Notes: generated by a model from the letters alone, not told the origin. A stretch of 64,000 nt of DNA from Bradyrhizobium sp. WSM1743 (GCF_000473065.1 NZ_AXAZ01000009.1:124001-188000); one strand, 5' to 3'; counted from the first letter of the stretch, positions 38,277 through 47,268 are shown. A program made the numbers and translations.

Positions 38277-38350
38277 TTTGAATGCAAAAACGAACTTATG
38301 CGCATATATTTCCAAGTTATAGCTTGAAAATCCCAGATTTTGCATTCAAA
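38277..38350. promoter_or_regulatory. Pair of TTTG-N4-CAAA operator-like sites for the GntR regulator
   Basis: TTTGAATGCAAAA (38277-38289) and its exact reverse complement TTTTGCATTCAAA (38338-38350) lie 61 bp apart between the GntR gene and the crotonase gene. Each site is itself a TTTG-N4-CAAA palindrome. The first is 15 bp before the GntR start and the second 28 bp before the crotonase start. The intervening sequence is AT-rich and must contain the promoters. Binding by the GntR protein is inferred. Confidence 0.65.
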
Positions 38351-38377
38351 ATTGTAAAAGACAGAAGGGTAAGAGGA

Positions 38378-39172
38378 ATGGACCTGCAAGTGGAGGCGGA
38401 AGACCTCGTCTTCGAGCGTGACGACGGCATCGGGCGGATCACCTTCAACCGCCCGCAGGCCCGCAATGCCTTCACCTTCGCCATGTACGAGCGGCTTGCC
38501 GCGATCTGCGAGGAGGCGAACCGCGATCATGCGATCAAGGTGCTGGTGCTGCGCGGGGCCGGCGACAAGGCCTTTGCCTCGGGCACCGACATCAACCAGT
38601 TCCGCGAGTTCAAGACGCCGCAGGACGCCATCGACTACGAGAACCGCATCGATCGCGTGCTGACCACGCTGGAACAGTGCCGGGTGCCGACCATCGCGGC
38701 GATCAACGGGTTCTGCACCGGAGGCGGGGCGGGCATTGCCGCGGCCTGCGACCTCCGCATCGGCACCAAGAGCGCCAAAATTGGATTTCCGATTGCTCGC
38801 ACGCTCGGCAATTGCCTGTCGATGTCCAATGTCGGCCGTCTCACCGCACTCATCGGCGCCGCGCGCGTCAAGGACCTCATCTTCACCGCGCGCCTTGTCG
38901 ACGCCGCGGAGGCCGCAAGCGTCGGACTGCTCGGCGAGGTCGTCGACGATCTTGTCGCCCTCGAGCGGCGCACTGAGGAGGTGGCCCGGCTCGTCGCGAG
39001 CCATGCGCCGCTGACGCTGAATGCGACCAAGCAGGCTGTCAGCCGCCTGCAGCGGCGGCTGACGCGGGACGAGGGCGAAGACCTCATTCTGATGTGCTAC
39101 ACGAGCCAGGACTTTCGCGAAGGGCTCGATGCTTTCCTCAACAAGCGCGCGCCGCAATGGCGCGGCCAATAG
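38378..39172 (+). CDS. Crotonase-superfamily enzyme, non-canonical active site
   Basis: A 264-residue crotonase-fold protein (enoyl-CoA hydratase/isomerase family). AAGAGGA precedes ATG 38378. The oxyanion-hole segments are ASGTDINQF and INGFCTGGGAGIAAACDLRIG. Positions corresponding to the two catalytic glutamates of classical hydratase (rat E144 and E164) read Gly (GGGAG) and Ile (GFPIART), so ordinary water addition is unlikely. It is probably another member of this superfamily. It is the first gene of the operon, 9 bp before the CoA-transferase gene. Confidence 0.88.
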   Translation: MDLQVEAEDLVFERDDGIGRITFNRPQARNAFTFAMYERLAAICEEANRDHAIKVLVLRGAGDKAFASGTDINQFREFKTPQDAIDYENRIDRVLTTLEQCRVPTIAAINGFCTGGGAGIAAACDLRIGTKSAKIGFPIARTLGNCLSMSNVGRLTALIGAARVKDLIFTARLVDAAEAASVGLLGEVVDDLVALERRTEEVARLVASHAPLTLNATKQAVSRLQRRLTRDEGEDLILMCYTSQDFREGLDAFLNKRAPQWRGQ

Positions 39173-39181
39173 GACGAGCCG

Positions 39182-40441
39182 ATGCAAAGCGACCGATCTC
39201 AATCCACTTCTCGCCGTTCGGGACCGCTGGCCGGCCTCAAGGTCATTGACCTCACCCACGTCATGGCCGGGCCGACCTGCACCTTGATGCTCGCCGACAT
39301 GGGCGCCGACGTCATCAAGATCGAGAAATGGCCGAACGGCGACGATACCCGCCATTCGGTGCCGCCGAAGATCGGCGATGAAGCGGCGTCCTTCCTGATG
39401 ATGAACCGCAACAAGCGCGGCATCGTGCTGGATCTGAAAACCGAGGGCGGCAAAGAGGTGCTGCGGCGCCTGATCGCGGATGCCGACGTGCTGGTCGAGA
39501 ACTTTGCGCCGGGCGCGATGGAGCGCCTCGGCTTCGGCTACGAGGCGCTCCATGCGGAATTCCCGGCGCTGATCTACTGTTCGCTGTCGGGCTTCGGCCG
39601 CACCGGTCCCTATAAGCACCGCAGGGGATTTGACCTTGTCGCGCAAGCGATGAGCGGCATCATGAGCTTTACCGGCGAGCGCCCGGACGGTCCGCCCGTC
39701 AAGTGCGGTCCGCCGCTGTCAGACATCACCGCGGGCCTGCTCGCGAGCATGGGCATCCTTGCGGCCTACACGCATCGTCTCAAGACCGGCGAAGGGCAAT
39801 GGGTCGAGACCTCGCTTTATGAAGCTGCGCTGGTGCAGACCTATTGGCAGTCGACCATCGCGCTGGCGGCCGGCACGGCGCCGCGCGCCATGGGCTCGGC
39901 GCATCCGCTCAACGCTCCGTATCAGGCGTTCGAAGCCTCGGACGGCTGGCTCGTGGTCGGCGGCGCCAACAAGAAGCATTGGCTGTTGATGCTGGAAGCG
40001 CTCGGCGCGAGCGAGCTTGCCGCCGATCCGCGCTTCGTCACCGGCGCCGATCGCATGGCCAATCTGAAGGAGCTCGAAGCCGTGCTGAGCGAGCGTTTCC
40101 GCACCAGGTCGCGGGCGCATTGGCTGGCGGCGCTGGAGGAGAAGGGCGTGCCGTGCGGCCCCGTGCACGACATGCTGGAAGCCCTCAGCGATCCGCAGAC
40201 ACTGGCGCGCGAGATGGTCGTCGAGGTCGAGCACTCCACGCTCGGTCCCGTCAAGACGATCGGGCTTCCCATCAAGTTTTCGGAGACCCCAGGCAAAGTG
40301 CGATCGGGCGCGCCGGTCTATGGTGAGCACACAAGCGAGGTGCTCGCCGAGCACGGGTTCGACCAGTCACGAATCGAGGCGCTCGAAAAAGAAGGCGCGA
40401 TCGTGCTGGCATCAGGAAGGCGCGAGGAACGCGTCGCCTGA
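39182..40441 (+). CDS. CaiB/BaiF family CoA-transferase
   Basis: A class III CoA-transferase of 419 residues that moves CoA between carboxylates. Visible motifs: DLTHVMAGPTCTLMLADMGADVIKIE near the start, ENFAPGAMERLGFGY, SLSGFGRTGPY, and the nucleophile Asp181 in GPPLSDITAG (as Asp169 in formyl-CoA transferase). It is probably co-transcribed with the crotonase and the Tct transporter, so it likely activates the imported carboxylate. Confidence 0.93.
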   Translation: MQSDRSQSTSRRSGPLAGLKVIDLTHVMAGPTCTLMLADMGADVIKIEKWPNGDDTRHSVPPKIGDEAASFLMMNRNKRGIVLDLKTEGGKEVLRRLIADADVLVENFAPGAMERLGFGYEALHAEFPALIYCSLSGFGRTGPYKHRRGFDLVAQAMSGIMSFTGERPDGPPVKCGPPLSDITAGLLASMGILAAYTHRLKTGEGQWVETSLYEAALVQTYWQSTIALAAGTAPRAMGSAHPLNAPYQAFEASDGWLVVGGANKKHWLLMLEALGASELAADPRFVTGADRMANLKELEAVLSERFRTRSRAHWLAALEEKGVPCGPVHDMLEALSDPQTLAREMVVEVEHSTLGPVKTIGLPIKFSETPGKVRSGAPVYGEHTSEVLAEHGFDQSRIEALEKEGAIVLASGRREERVA

Positions 40442-40491
40442 GCAGGCATCGATACGACAAGAACAAAGAACAAAATCAGCTGGAGGAAATC

Positions 40492-41484
40492 ATGGGTCGG
40501 ACGTCAACATTTCTGCTCTCCGCGGCCATAGCCGTGCTCGTCGGCACGATGCCGGCGCTTGCCGCCTGGCAACCGCAAAAGCCGATCGAGTTCGTCGCCA
40601 CCGCCGGCCCCGGCGGCGGCACCGACAACCTTGCCCGCGCGGTGCAGAACATCATCACCAAGCACAAGCTGACGGAGCAGCCGATCGTCGTCGTCAACAA
40701 GGGCGGCGGCAGCGGCGCCGAAGGCTATGTCTACGGCAAGGCGTCCGCGGGCGACCCTTACAAGGTGATCTTCGGCACCTCGAACGCCTGGCAACAGCCG
40801 CTCGTCTCCAAGGTCGCCTTCAACTACACCGATCTCACCCCGATCGCGGCGATGGCACAGGACGAGTTCCTGCTCTGGGTCAAGCAGGACGCCCCCTACA
40901 AGACGGCGGGCGACTACCTCAAGGCCGCCGCGTCCGGCGAATTCAAGATGGGCGGCGCGCAGTCGAAGGACACCGACGAGGTGCTGACGCGGATGATCGA
41001 GAAGGCCGGCAAGGTCAAGCTCACCTACATCCCCTTCAAGAGCGGCGCCGAGACCGCCGTGCAGCTCGCCGGCGGCCATCTCGATTCTCACGTCAACAAT
41101 CCCAGCGAAAGCCTCGGGCAATGGCGCGGCGGCACGCAGCGACCACTCTGCGTGTTCAGCCCGAAGCGCTTGCCGCAGGGCCCGAAGGTCACCGCGACCG
41201 AAGGCTGGAGCGACGTTCCGACCTGCGTCGAGCAGGGCCTCGACATCAAGCAATATGAGCAGCCGCGCACCGTGTGGCTGCCCGGCAAGGTCACGCCGGA
41301 GCAGGCCGCGTTCTATGTCGACCTCATGAGGAAAGTGCAGGCAACGCCGGAGTGGAAGGACTACATCGAGAAGACCTCCCAGGTCGACACGTTCCTGACG
41401 GGTGCCGAGTTCGACAAGTTCATCAAGGAGGACCTCGAGCACGTCAAGCAGGTCGCGGGCGAGCAGGGCTGGCTCGTCAAGTGA
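40492..41484 (+). CDS. TTT-family substrate-binding protein (TctC/Bug)
   Basis: A 330-residue periplasmic solute receptor of a tripartite tricarboxylate-type transporter. Signal peptide TFLLSAAIAVLVGTMPALA precedes WQPQKPIEFVATAGPGGGTDNLARAV, the Bug-family start. It captures a carboxylate and hands it to TctBA encoded 0.2-2.2 kb downstream. The ligand is unknown. Confidence 0.95.
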   Translation: MGRTSTFLLSAAIAVLVGTMPALAAWQPQKPIEFVATAGPGGGTDNLARAVQNIITKHKLTEQPIVVVNKGGGSGAEGYVYGKASAGDPYKVIFGTSNAWQQPLVSKVAFNYTDLTPIAAMAQDEFLLWVKQDAPYKTAGDYLKAAASGEFKMGGAQSKDTDEVLTRMIEKAGKVKLTYIPFKSGAETAVQLAGGHLDSHVNNPSESLGQWRGGTQRPLCVFSPKRLPQGPKVTATEGWSDVPTCVEQGLDIKQYEQPRTVWLPGKVTPEQAAFYVDLMRKVQATPEWKDYIEKTSQVDTFLTGAEFDKFIKEDLEHVKQVAGEQGWLVK

Positions 41485-41510
41485 GGCGGGGCAGGCAGGT
41501 CGCCAGCGGC

Positions 41511-41621
41511 CATCCTTCGAGACGCCCGCCTGCGGCGGGCCCTCAGGATGAGGTCGCGAATTGCGGCGAGATGTCAGCCCCTCATGGTGGGAGCCCGCCA
41601 AAGCGGGCGTCTCGAACCATG
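41511..41621. repeat. Palindromic repeat between tctC-like and tctB-like genes
   Basis: CATCCTTCGAGACGCCCGC (41511-41529) pairs with GCGGGCGTCTCGAACCATG (41603-41621), with two mismatches. The interior has GCCCGCCTGCGGCGGGC and CTCAGGATGAGG, the latter shared with the repeat at 1835-1939. Confidence 0.7.
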
Positions 41622-41690
41622 CAGGTCTGGCTCGTTCGGCAGACCCCCCGCGGTCACGCGGGATCGCTCAGCCTTCAAAGGGACCACGCC

Positions 41691-42173
41691 ATGATCTCCC
41701 GTCGCGCGCTTGAACTTGCGACCGCCGTCCTCACCGGCAGCTTCGGTGTCGCCGTAATCGTCTCCAGCCTCGACAACGGCATCGGCTGGTCGAGCGCAGG
41801 CGTCGACGCCGGCACGTTCCCGTTCCTGACCGGCATCATCATCGTGCTCGGGAGCCTCTACAATCTGGTGCGCGGCGTGCTGCCGGCTGCCACACTGGCA
41901 AACGTCCCCATCGCCATCACGTCAATCGAGCTGCGCCGGCTCGCCGGCCTGTTCGTGCCGGCTGCGATCTTCGTCGCCGCGATCCCGCTCGCCGGGATAT
42001 ACGTCGCCTCGGCGCTGTATGTCTTCGCGGTGCTGGCGATCCCCCGGCACCAATCCGTGCCGCGCGCGCTCGCCATGGCAGCAGCAACGGCGCTCGCGCT
42101 CTATGTCGTGTTCGAGCGCATGTTCCAGGTGAGCCTGCCGCACGGCGCGCTCGCCGCCGCCTTCGGGTTCTGA
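41691..42173 (+). CDS. TTT-family small membrane subunit (TctB)
   Basis: A 160-residue protein with four hydrophobic segments, for example AVLTGSFGVAVIVSSL, FPFLTGIIIVLGSLYNLV, LFVPAAIFVAAIPLAGIYVASALYVFAVLAI and ALAMAAATALALYVVFERMF, as in TctB. AAGGGA is upstream of ATG 41691. It precedes the tctA-like gene by 11 bp. Confidence 0.9.
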   Translation: MISRRALELATAVLTGSFGVAVIVSSLDNGIGWSSAGVDAGTFPFLTGIIIVLGSLYNLVRGVLPAATLANVPIAITSIELRRLAGLFVPAAIFVAAIPLAGIYVASALYVFAVLAIPRHQSVPRALAMAAATALALYVVFERMFQVSLPHGALAAAFGF

Positions 42174-42184
42174 CGGAGAGGCCG

Positions 42185-43714
42185 ATGGACAATCTCGCAG
42201 AGCTCCTGCACGGCTTCACCATCGCAGTCACCGTGCCGCATCTGGCCCTGATGGCGGTCGGCGTGCTGCTCGGCATTCTCGTCGGCGTGCTGCCGGGGCT
42301 GGGCGCGCCGAACGGCGTGTCGCTGCTCCTGCCGCTGACCTTCGGCATGCAGCCGGTGTCGGCGATCATTCTGCTCTCCAGCATGTATTGGGGCGCGCTG
42401 TTCGGGGGATCGGTGACCTCGATCCTGTTCAACATTCCCGGTGAGCCGTCGTCGGTCGCGACCACGTTCGACGGCTATCCGATGGCACGCGACGGCCGGC
42501 CGACCACGGCGCTCGCGACCGCCTTCGGCTCGGCCGCGTTCGGTGCGCTGATCGGCGTCATCCTGATTACCTTCCTCGCATCCTGGGTGGCGCAGGTTGC
42601 GCTCGCGTTCGGGCCGGCCGAGTATTTTGCGGTTTATTTCCTCGCCTTTGCCAGCTTCGTCGGCATGGGCGGTGCGGCGCCGATCAAGACCGTCGTGGCG
42701 CTGGCGATCGGCTTTGCGATCGCCGCCATCGGCATCGACACCGTCTCCGGCAGCGTGCGCCTCACCATGGGCGTGGATGAGCTGGTCAAGGGCGTGAGCT
42801 TCGTCGTCGCGGTGATGGGCCTGTTCGGCATCGGCGAGCTCTTGGTCGCTGTCGAGGAGGAGTTTCACGCCCGCGCGGTCTCCTCGAAGATCGACTGGCG
42901 CGAGGTGTTTCGCGCCGTCGGCCGCCTGCCGCGGCACGGCGTTGCCCTGCTGCGCAGCGCCGCGATCGGCTGCTGGATGGGGATCACGCCGGGCGGCCCG
43001 ACCGCGGCTTCCTTCATGAGCTACGGCATCGCCCGCCGCTTCTCGCGCCGCGGCCGGCATTTCGGCACCGGGGAGGTCGAAGGCATCATCTCGCCGGAGA
43101 CGGCCGATCATGCCGCCGGGACCAGCGCGCTGCTGCCGATGCTCTCGCTCGGCATTCCCGGCTCGGCGACCGCGGCGGTGATGATGGGCGGGCTGATGAT
43201 CTGGGGCCTCAATCCCGGGCCGATGCTGTTCGTCGACAGCAAGGATTTCGTCTGGGGCCTGATCGCCTCGATGTATGTCGGCAACATCGTCGCCGTCGCG
43301 CTGGTGCTGCTGACCGTCCCGGTCTTCGCCGCCTTGATGCGGATTCCCTTCGTGGTGATCGCGCCGCTGATCGTGATCATCTGCGTCGTCGGCGCCTATT
43401 CGGTGTCGAACTCCTATCTCGACGTGGTCATGATGCTCGGCTTCGGCGTCGTCGGCTATCTCTTCAAGAAGCTGTTCTATCCGCTGGCGCCGCTCGTGCT
43501 CGCGATCGTGATCGGCGACAAGGCCGAGGATGCGTTCCGGCAGTCGATGCTGATCTCCAAGGGATCACTCGGCATCTTCTTCGCGAACAAGCTGGTGACG
43601 TGCCTGATCGTGGGCGGCATCGCGCTGCTGCTGCTGCCGCTCGTGTTGCAGCTTGCGCGTCTCTGGCGCAAGCCCGCGATCGACACGCCAGCCCAGGAAA
43701 AGGTGATCATATGA
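42185..43714 (+). CDS. TTT-family large membrane subunit (TctA)
   Basis: A 509-residue, about 12-segment membrane permease of the TctA family: GVLLGILVGVLPGLGAPNGVSLLLP, GALFGGSVTSILFNIPGEP and GGPTAASFMSYGI are the signature glycine-rich loops. Together with TctC and TctB it forms the uptake system. It overlaps the start of the pdxA-like gene (ATGA). Confidence 0.95.
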   Translation: MDNLAELLHGFTIAVTVPHLALMAVGVLLGILVGVLPGLGAPNGVSLLLPLTFGMQPVSAIILLSSMYWGALFGGSVTSILFNIPGEPSSVATTFDGYPMARDGRPTTALATAFGSAAFGALIGVILITFLASWVAQVALAFGPAEYFAVYFLAFASFVGMGGAAPIKTVVALAIGFAIAAIGIDTVSGSVRLTMGVDELVKGVSFVVAVMGLFGIGELLVAVEEEFHARAVSSKIDWREVFRAVGRLPRHGVALLRSAAIGCWMGITPGGPTAASFMSYGIARRFSRRGRHFGTGEVEGIISPETADHAAGTSALLPMLSLGIPGSATAAVMMGGLMIWGLNPGPMLFVDSKDFVWGLIASMYVGNIVAVALVLLTVPVFAALMRIPFVVIAPLIVIICVVGAYSVSNSYLDVVMMLGFGVVGYLFKKLFYPLAPLVLAIVIGDKAEDAFRQSMLISKGSLGIFFANKLVTCLIVGGIALLLLPLVLQLARLWRKPAIDTPAQEKVII

Positions 43715-44715
43715 CCGCAAAGCCGCTCGTTGCATTGGCAATGGGAGATCCCGCCGGCATCAGCCCGGAGCTGACGGCGAAGCTCGTGGCGCAGGACGAC
43801 ATCCGCGCCCGCTGCCGGCTCGTCGTCATCGGCGATCGCCGCATCTTCGACGAAGGCGCGCGCATTGCTGGCCTCAAGCCGAAGCTGAAGATGGTGGAGC
43901 AGGGTGCCGACCTCCGCGCGGCGCAGGAAGATGCACTGTTCGTCGATCTCCGCCACCTCGACCCCAGCGAGGTCGAGCCGAAGACCGCGACCGTTGCCGG
44001 CGGCAAATTCGCCCTGGCCAATTACAGGCACGCGCTCGAACTCGGCCGCGACGGCCATGTCGACGCGGTCTGTTTCACCCCCTTCAACAAGCAGGCGATG
44101 CGCCTTGCCCGTGCCGAGTACGACGACGAGATCGCGTTCTCGGCCGAGGTCGTCGGTCTCAACACGCCGGCAAGCGAATTCAACGTGCTGGACCGGCTCT
44201 GGAACGCACGGGTCACTTCGCACATCCCGCTCAAGGACGTCGCTGCAAAGCTGTCGAGCGAACGTATCCATCGCGCGCTCTGGCTGACCGATTCCTGCAT
44301 GCGCAATGCCGGCTTTGCGCGACCGCGCATCGCGGTCGCAGGCCTCAATCCCCATGCCGGCGACGGCGGCAATTTCGGCCGCGAGGAGATCGACGTGATT
44401 GCGCCTGTGGTCGCGGACGGTCAGCGCGAGGGTATTGCCGCGGAGGGACCGTTCCCGGCCGACACCGTGTTCCTGCGCGCCAAGGCCGGCGCCTTCGATG
44501 CCGTGCTGACGATGTATCACGACCAGGGCCAGATCGCGATGAAGCTGATGGGTTTCGATCGCGGCGTCACCTTGCTCGGCGGCTTCCCTTTCCCGATCTG
44601 CACGCCCGCGCACGGCACTGCCTACGACATCGCAGGGCAGGGCATCGCATCGATTGGCGCTAGCCGCGCCGCATTGCTGCTCGCAGCGGAGATGGCGGCG
44701 CAGCGACTCGTCTGA
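43711..44715 (+). CDS. PdxA-family NAD-dependent dehydrogenase (PdxA2-like)
   Basis: A 334-residue member of the PdxA family (4-hydroxythreonine-4-phosphate dehydrogenase fold). MGDPAGISPELTAKL at the N-terminus and three metal-site histidines (VTSHIPLKDV, GLNPHAGDGG, MYHDQGQIAMK) are present. Context in a catabolic operon, overlapping tctA, suggests a PdxA2-like role in oxidising a phosphorylated hydroxyacid (as in erythronate or threonate catabolism) rather than vitamin B6 synthesis. No kinase is adjacent, so this is inference. Confidence 0.85.
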   Translation: MTAKPLVALAMGDPAGISPELTAKLVAQDDIRARCRLVVIGDRRIFDEGARIAGLKPKLKMVEQGADLRAAQEDALFVDLRHLDPSEVEPKTATVAGGKFALANYRHALELGRDGHVDAVCFTPFNKQAMRLARAEYDDEIAFSAEVVGLNTPASEFNVLDRLWNARVTSHIPLKDVAAKLSSERIHRALWLTDSCMRNAGFARPRIAVAGLNPHAGDGGNFGREEIDVIAPVVADGQREGIAAEGPFPADTVFLRAKAGAFDAVLTMYHDQGQIAMKLMGFDRGVTLLGGFPFPICTPAHGTAYDIAGQGIASIGASRAALLLAAEMAAQRLV

Positions 44716-44852
44716 TCTCGTAGGCAGCAAGGGAGCGAGCGCTGACTGTGCTGGCCTGCCGAGCAGGCTTAGACTTTTCGGTAAAAACTGGAAACATCCG
44801 CCGTCGCCACGAGTTGTGGCTCCATGAACATCTCCCACGTCGGAGCTGGAAC

Positions 44853-45068
44853 ATGGTCGACGAAGGCCCGCTACGAGCAGCGGTGGACACCGCTTGGTGC
44901 GTGTACCGCGCCCGGCATCGCGATGTCGATGCCGCGGATGGCCGTCGCTGCCTGCTCGAGCGTCATCTGCAAGGGAGGCGGGAAGCGCGCGAGAGTAACG
45001 GTGATGCCCAGGAACTTGCAGCATTCGGGCTTGCCTATCTCGAGCGGCTTTCCGATAACGAATGTTGA
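44853..45068 (+). CDS. Small conserved-looking protein, unknown
   Basis: A 71-residue acidic/basic protein (DAAWCVYRARH-like start, here DTAWCVYRARHRDVDAADGRRCLLERHL, shown in parts). ATG 44853 is preceded by GGAG. The predicted helices and the ARHRDVDAADGRRC segment resemble small hypothetical proteins that I recall from Bradyrhizobium, which is why I prefer it over a random frame. The longer reading from 44748 is unsupported. Function unknown. Confidence 0.55.
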   Translation: MVDEGPLRAAVDTAWCVYRARHRDVDAADGRRCLLERHLQGRREARESNGDAQELAAFGLAYLERLSDNEC

Positions 45069-45195
45069 GGCTCATTGAGGGCCGCATCTGCCGCCTGGCG
45101 AGCGCAAGCGCGAGGCCGGATTGGACGTTGTTCGCGATTTCGAACCTTCTGTCTGCGGCCATCGTGCTGATCGTGCGTTCAGCGGTATAGCGGGC

Positions 45196-46257
45196 ATGCG
45201 CATCGCTCAGCTCGCTCCGTTGGCCGAAAGCGTCCCTCCCAAGCTTTACGGCGGCACCGAGCGGGTGGTGGCCTGGCTTGTGGATGAGCTTGTCGAGCTC
45301 GGCCACGACGTCACGCTGTTTGCCAGCGGCGACTCCCGAACGACAGGCAAGCTCCACCGGGTGTGGCCACGCGCGCTACGTCTCGGCCGAAAGGGCGTCG
45401 ATCCGAGTGCAGCCTGCGCGATGCTGCTGGAAGCGATCGCGAGACGAGCCAGGGACTTCGACGTGATCCACGCGCATATCGACTGGCTTCCGCTGCCGTT
45501 GCTCAGTCGCCTTGGTGTGCCGTTCCTGACGACCATGCACGGCCGCCTCGACCTGCCTGGCTTGCCCGACGTGGTTCGGGAGTTCCCGGAAGCATGCTTC
45601 GTGTCGATTTCCGATCACCAGCGCCAGCCGCTTCCGGACGCCAAATGGATCGGAACGATCCAGCACGGATTGCCATCGGAGCTGTTGCACCCCTCCTACG
45701 AGGACGGGTCATATCTGGCGTTTCTTGGCCGTCTCACGGCAGACAAGGGTCCGGAGGACGCCATCCGCATCGCGCACGCAGTCCGAATGCCTCTCCGCAT
45801 CGCCGCGAAGATTCCTCGCGCCGAGACTGCCTACTTCAGGAAACACCTTGCACCCCGGATCGACGGCGAGAAGATCCAGCTTGTCGGCGAAGTCGACGAC
45901 GTGAAAAAGCAATCATTCCTTGGCGGAGCAGCCGCTCTGCTATTTCCGATCGCTTGGCCGGAGCCTTTCGGGCTGGTCATGATCGAGGCGATGGCGTGCG
46001 GAACGCCCGTGATCGCCTACCGCTCGGGATCCGTCCCTGAGGTGATCGAGCACGGCCTGACCGGTTTCATCGTCGAGAACGAGGAGCAGGCCGTCAAGGC
46101 GGTCGGCGAATTGGGTAGGCTGGATCGAAGGCGGGTGCGCGCCCGTTTCGAGGAACGCTTCACCGCACGCCGAATGGCGCGCCAGTACGAAGACCAATAC
46201 CGTAAGTTGGCTGCCGCGGCAGCTCGGAAAGTCAACACACAAATGTCGGAAAAGTGA
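45196..46257 (+). CDS. GT4-family glycosyltransferase
   Basis: A 353-residue retaining glycosyltransferase of GT-B fold: RIAQLAPLAESVPPKLYGGTERVV at the start, FLGRLTADKGPEDAIRIA, and the C-terminal donor-binding motif WPEPFGLVMIEAMACGTPVIAYRSGSVPEVIEHG with the EX7E glutamates. ATG 45196 fits the family N-terminus. The sugar and acceptor are unknown; it may modify a surface glycan. An L,D-transpeptidase gene follows 12 bp later. Confidence 0.9.
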   Translation: MRIAQLAPLAESVPPKLYGGTERVVAWLVDELVELGHDVTLFASGDSRTTGKLHRVWPRALRLGRKGVDPSAACAMLLEAIARRARDFDVIHAHIDWLPLPLLSRLGVPFLTTMHGRLDLPGLPDVVREFPEACFVSISDHQRQPLPDAKWIGTIQHGLPSELLHPSYEDGSYLAFLGRLTADKGPEDAIRIAHAVRMPLRIAAKIPRAETAYFRKHLAPRIDGEKIQLVGEVDDVKKQSFLGGAAALLFPIAWPEPFGLVMIEAMACGTPVIAYRSGSVPEVIEHGLTGFIVENEEQAVKAVGELGRLDRRRVRARFEERFTARRMARQYEDQYRKLAAAAARKVNTQMSEK

Positions 46258-46269
46258 AAGGAGGCGGCG

Positions 46270-47268
46270 ATGTCGCTGACGAAATCGGGGCGGTTCTGCA
46301 TCTTTGCTATCTTCGCCCTGGCGGCATCACCAGCGTTCGCCGCCGAGATGACCGCGGACGCTATCAATTCCGCCCAGCCATCAAAGAAGACGCTTTCAAA
46401 CGAGCAGCCGACCCCGGCAGGGGTGCGGCTGCAGGTTCTCCTGGACAGGGCGCACTTCTCGCCCGGCGAGATCGACGGCAGATTTGGCGATAACGCGAAG
46501 AAGGCCCTGCGGGCCTATGCGGAAGCGCAGCAATTGCCGAGCTCGGATGCCTTCACGGACGACGTTTGGGAGGCACTGCAGGCGGATGACCGTCCGGCGA
46601 TGACGACCTACACCATCACCGGGCAGGACGTGGCGGGGCCTTTCCTGCGCAAGCTGCCGTCGAAGATGGAGGACATGAAGGGCATCCCGAAGCTCGGCTA
46701 CACCAGTCCGCGCGAAGCACTGGCCGAGAGATTCCACATGAGCGAGCAACTCCTGTCGGCGCTCAATCCCGGGCGTCGTTTTGATCGCGTTGGCGGCACC
46801 ATCGTCGTGGTGGACACTGCCAGAGCAAAGGAGGAGGCGCCCGCCAAGGCTGATAGGGTCGAAATTGATAAGGTCCGGCAGACCGTAAAACTGTTCGACA
46901 AGTCGAATGCGTTGATCGGTTTCTATCCGGCGACCGTCGGAAGCGAGGAGAAGCCGTCGCCCTCAGGCGCGCTCAAGATTACTGAAGTGAGCCGAAATCC
47001 GTTCTACCGCTACAATCCCGCTTATCACTTCAAGGGCGTCCGCTCGCGCAAGCCCTTCATCATCAAGCCCGGTCCAAACAATCCGGTCGGCACGGTGTGG
47101 ATCAACCTGTCCGCAGAAGGCTACGGCATTCACGGGACGTCGGCGCCGGATAAGATTTCCAAGGCGGAGTCTCACGGCTGCGTGCGTCTTACCAATTGGG
47201 ACGCCGAACGCATCGCCGAGCGCGTATCGAAGGGTATACCGGTGGTGTTCATCGGGAACTCCGGATGA
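46270..47268 (+). CDS. L,D-transpeptidase (YkuD domain)
   Basis: A 332-residue secreted peptidoglycan cross-linking or protein-anchoring enzyme. Signal peptide to SPAFA; an N-terminal peptidoglycan-binding-like region (LDRAHFSPGEIDGRFGDNAKKALRAYAEAQQLP, in parts); and the YkuD catalytic motif GIHGTSAPDKI...SHGCVRLTNWD with the nucleophile Cys. It follows the glycosyltransferase gene closely, so both may serve the envelope. Confidence 0.92.
   Translation: MSLTKSGRFCIFAIFALAASPAFAAEMTADAINSAQPSKKTLSNEQPTPAGVRLQVLLDRAHFSPGEIDGRFGDNAKKALRAYAEAQQLPSSDAFTDDVWEALQADDRPAMTTYTITGQDVAGPFLRKLPSKMEDMKGIPKLGYTSPREALAERFHMSEQLLSALNPGRRFDRVGGTIVVVDTARAKEEAPAKADRVEIDKVRQTVKLFDKSNALIGFYPATVGSEEKPSPSGALKITEVSRNPFYRYNPAYHFKGVRSRKPFIIKPGPNNPVGTVWINLSAEGYGIHGTSAPDKISKAESHGCVRLTNWDAERIAERVSKGIPVVFIGNSG

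Noticed and set aside
44748-44852. N-terminal extension of the small protein at 44853
   Set aside because: It lacks a ribosome site and the added residues do not look like family sequence.
43477-45357. A 626-codon open frame on the minus strand
   Set aside because: It covers the pdxA-like gene and the following intergenic region in antisense, and no domain is recognisable.
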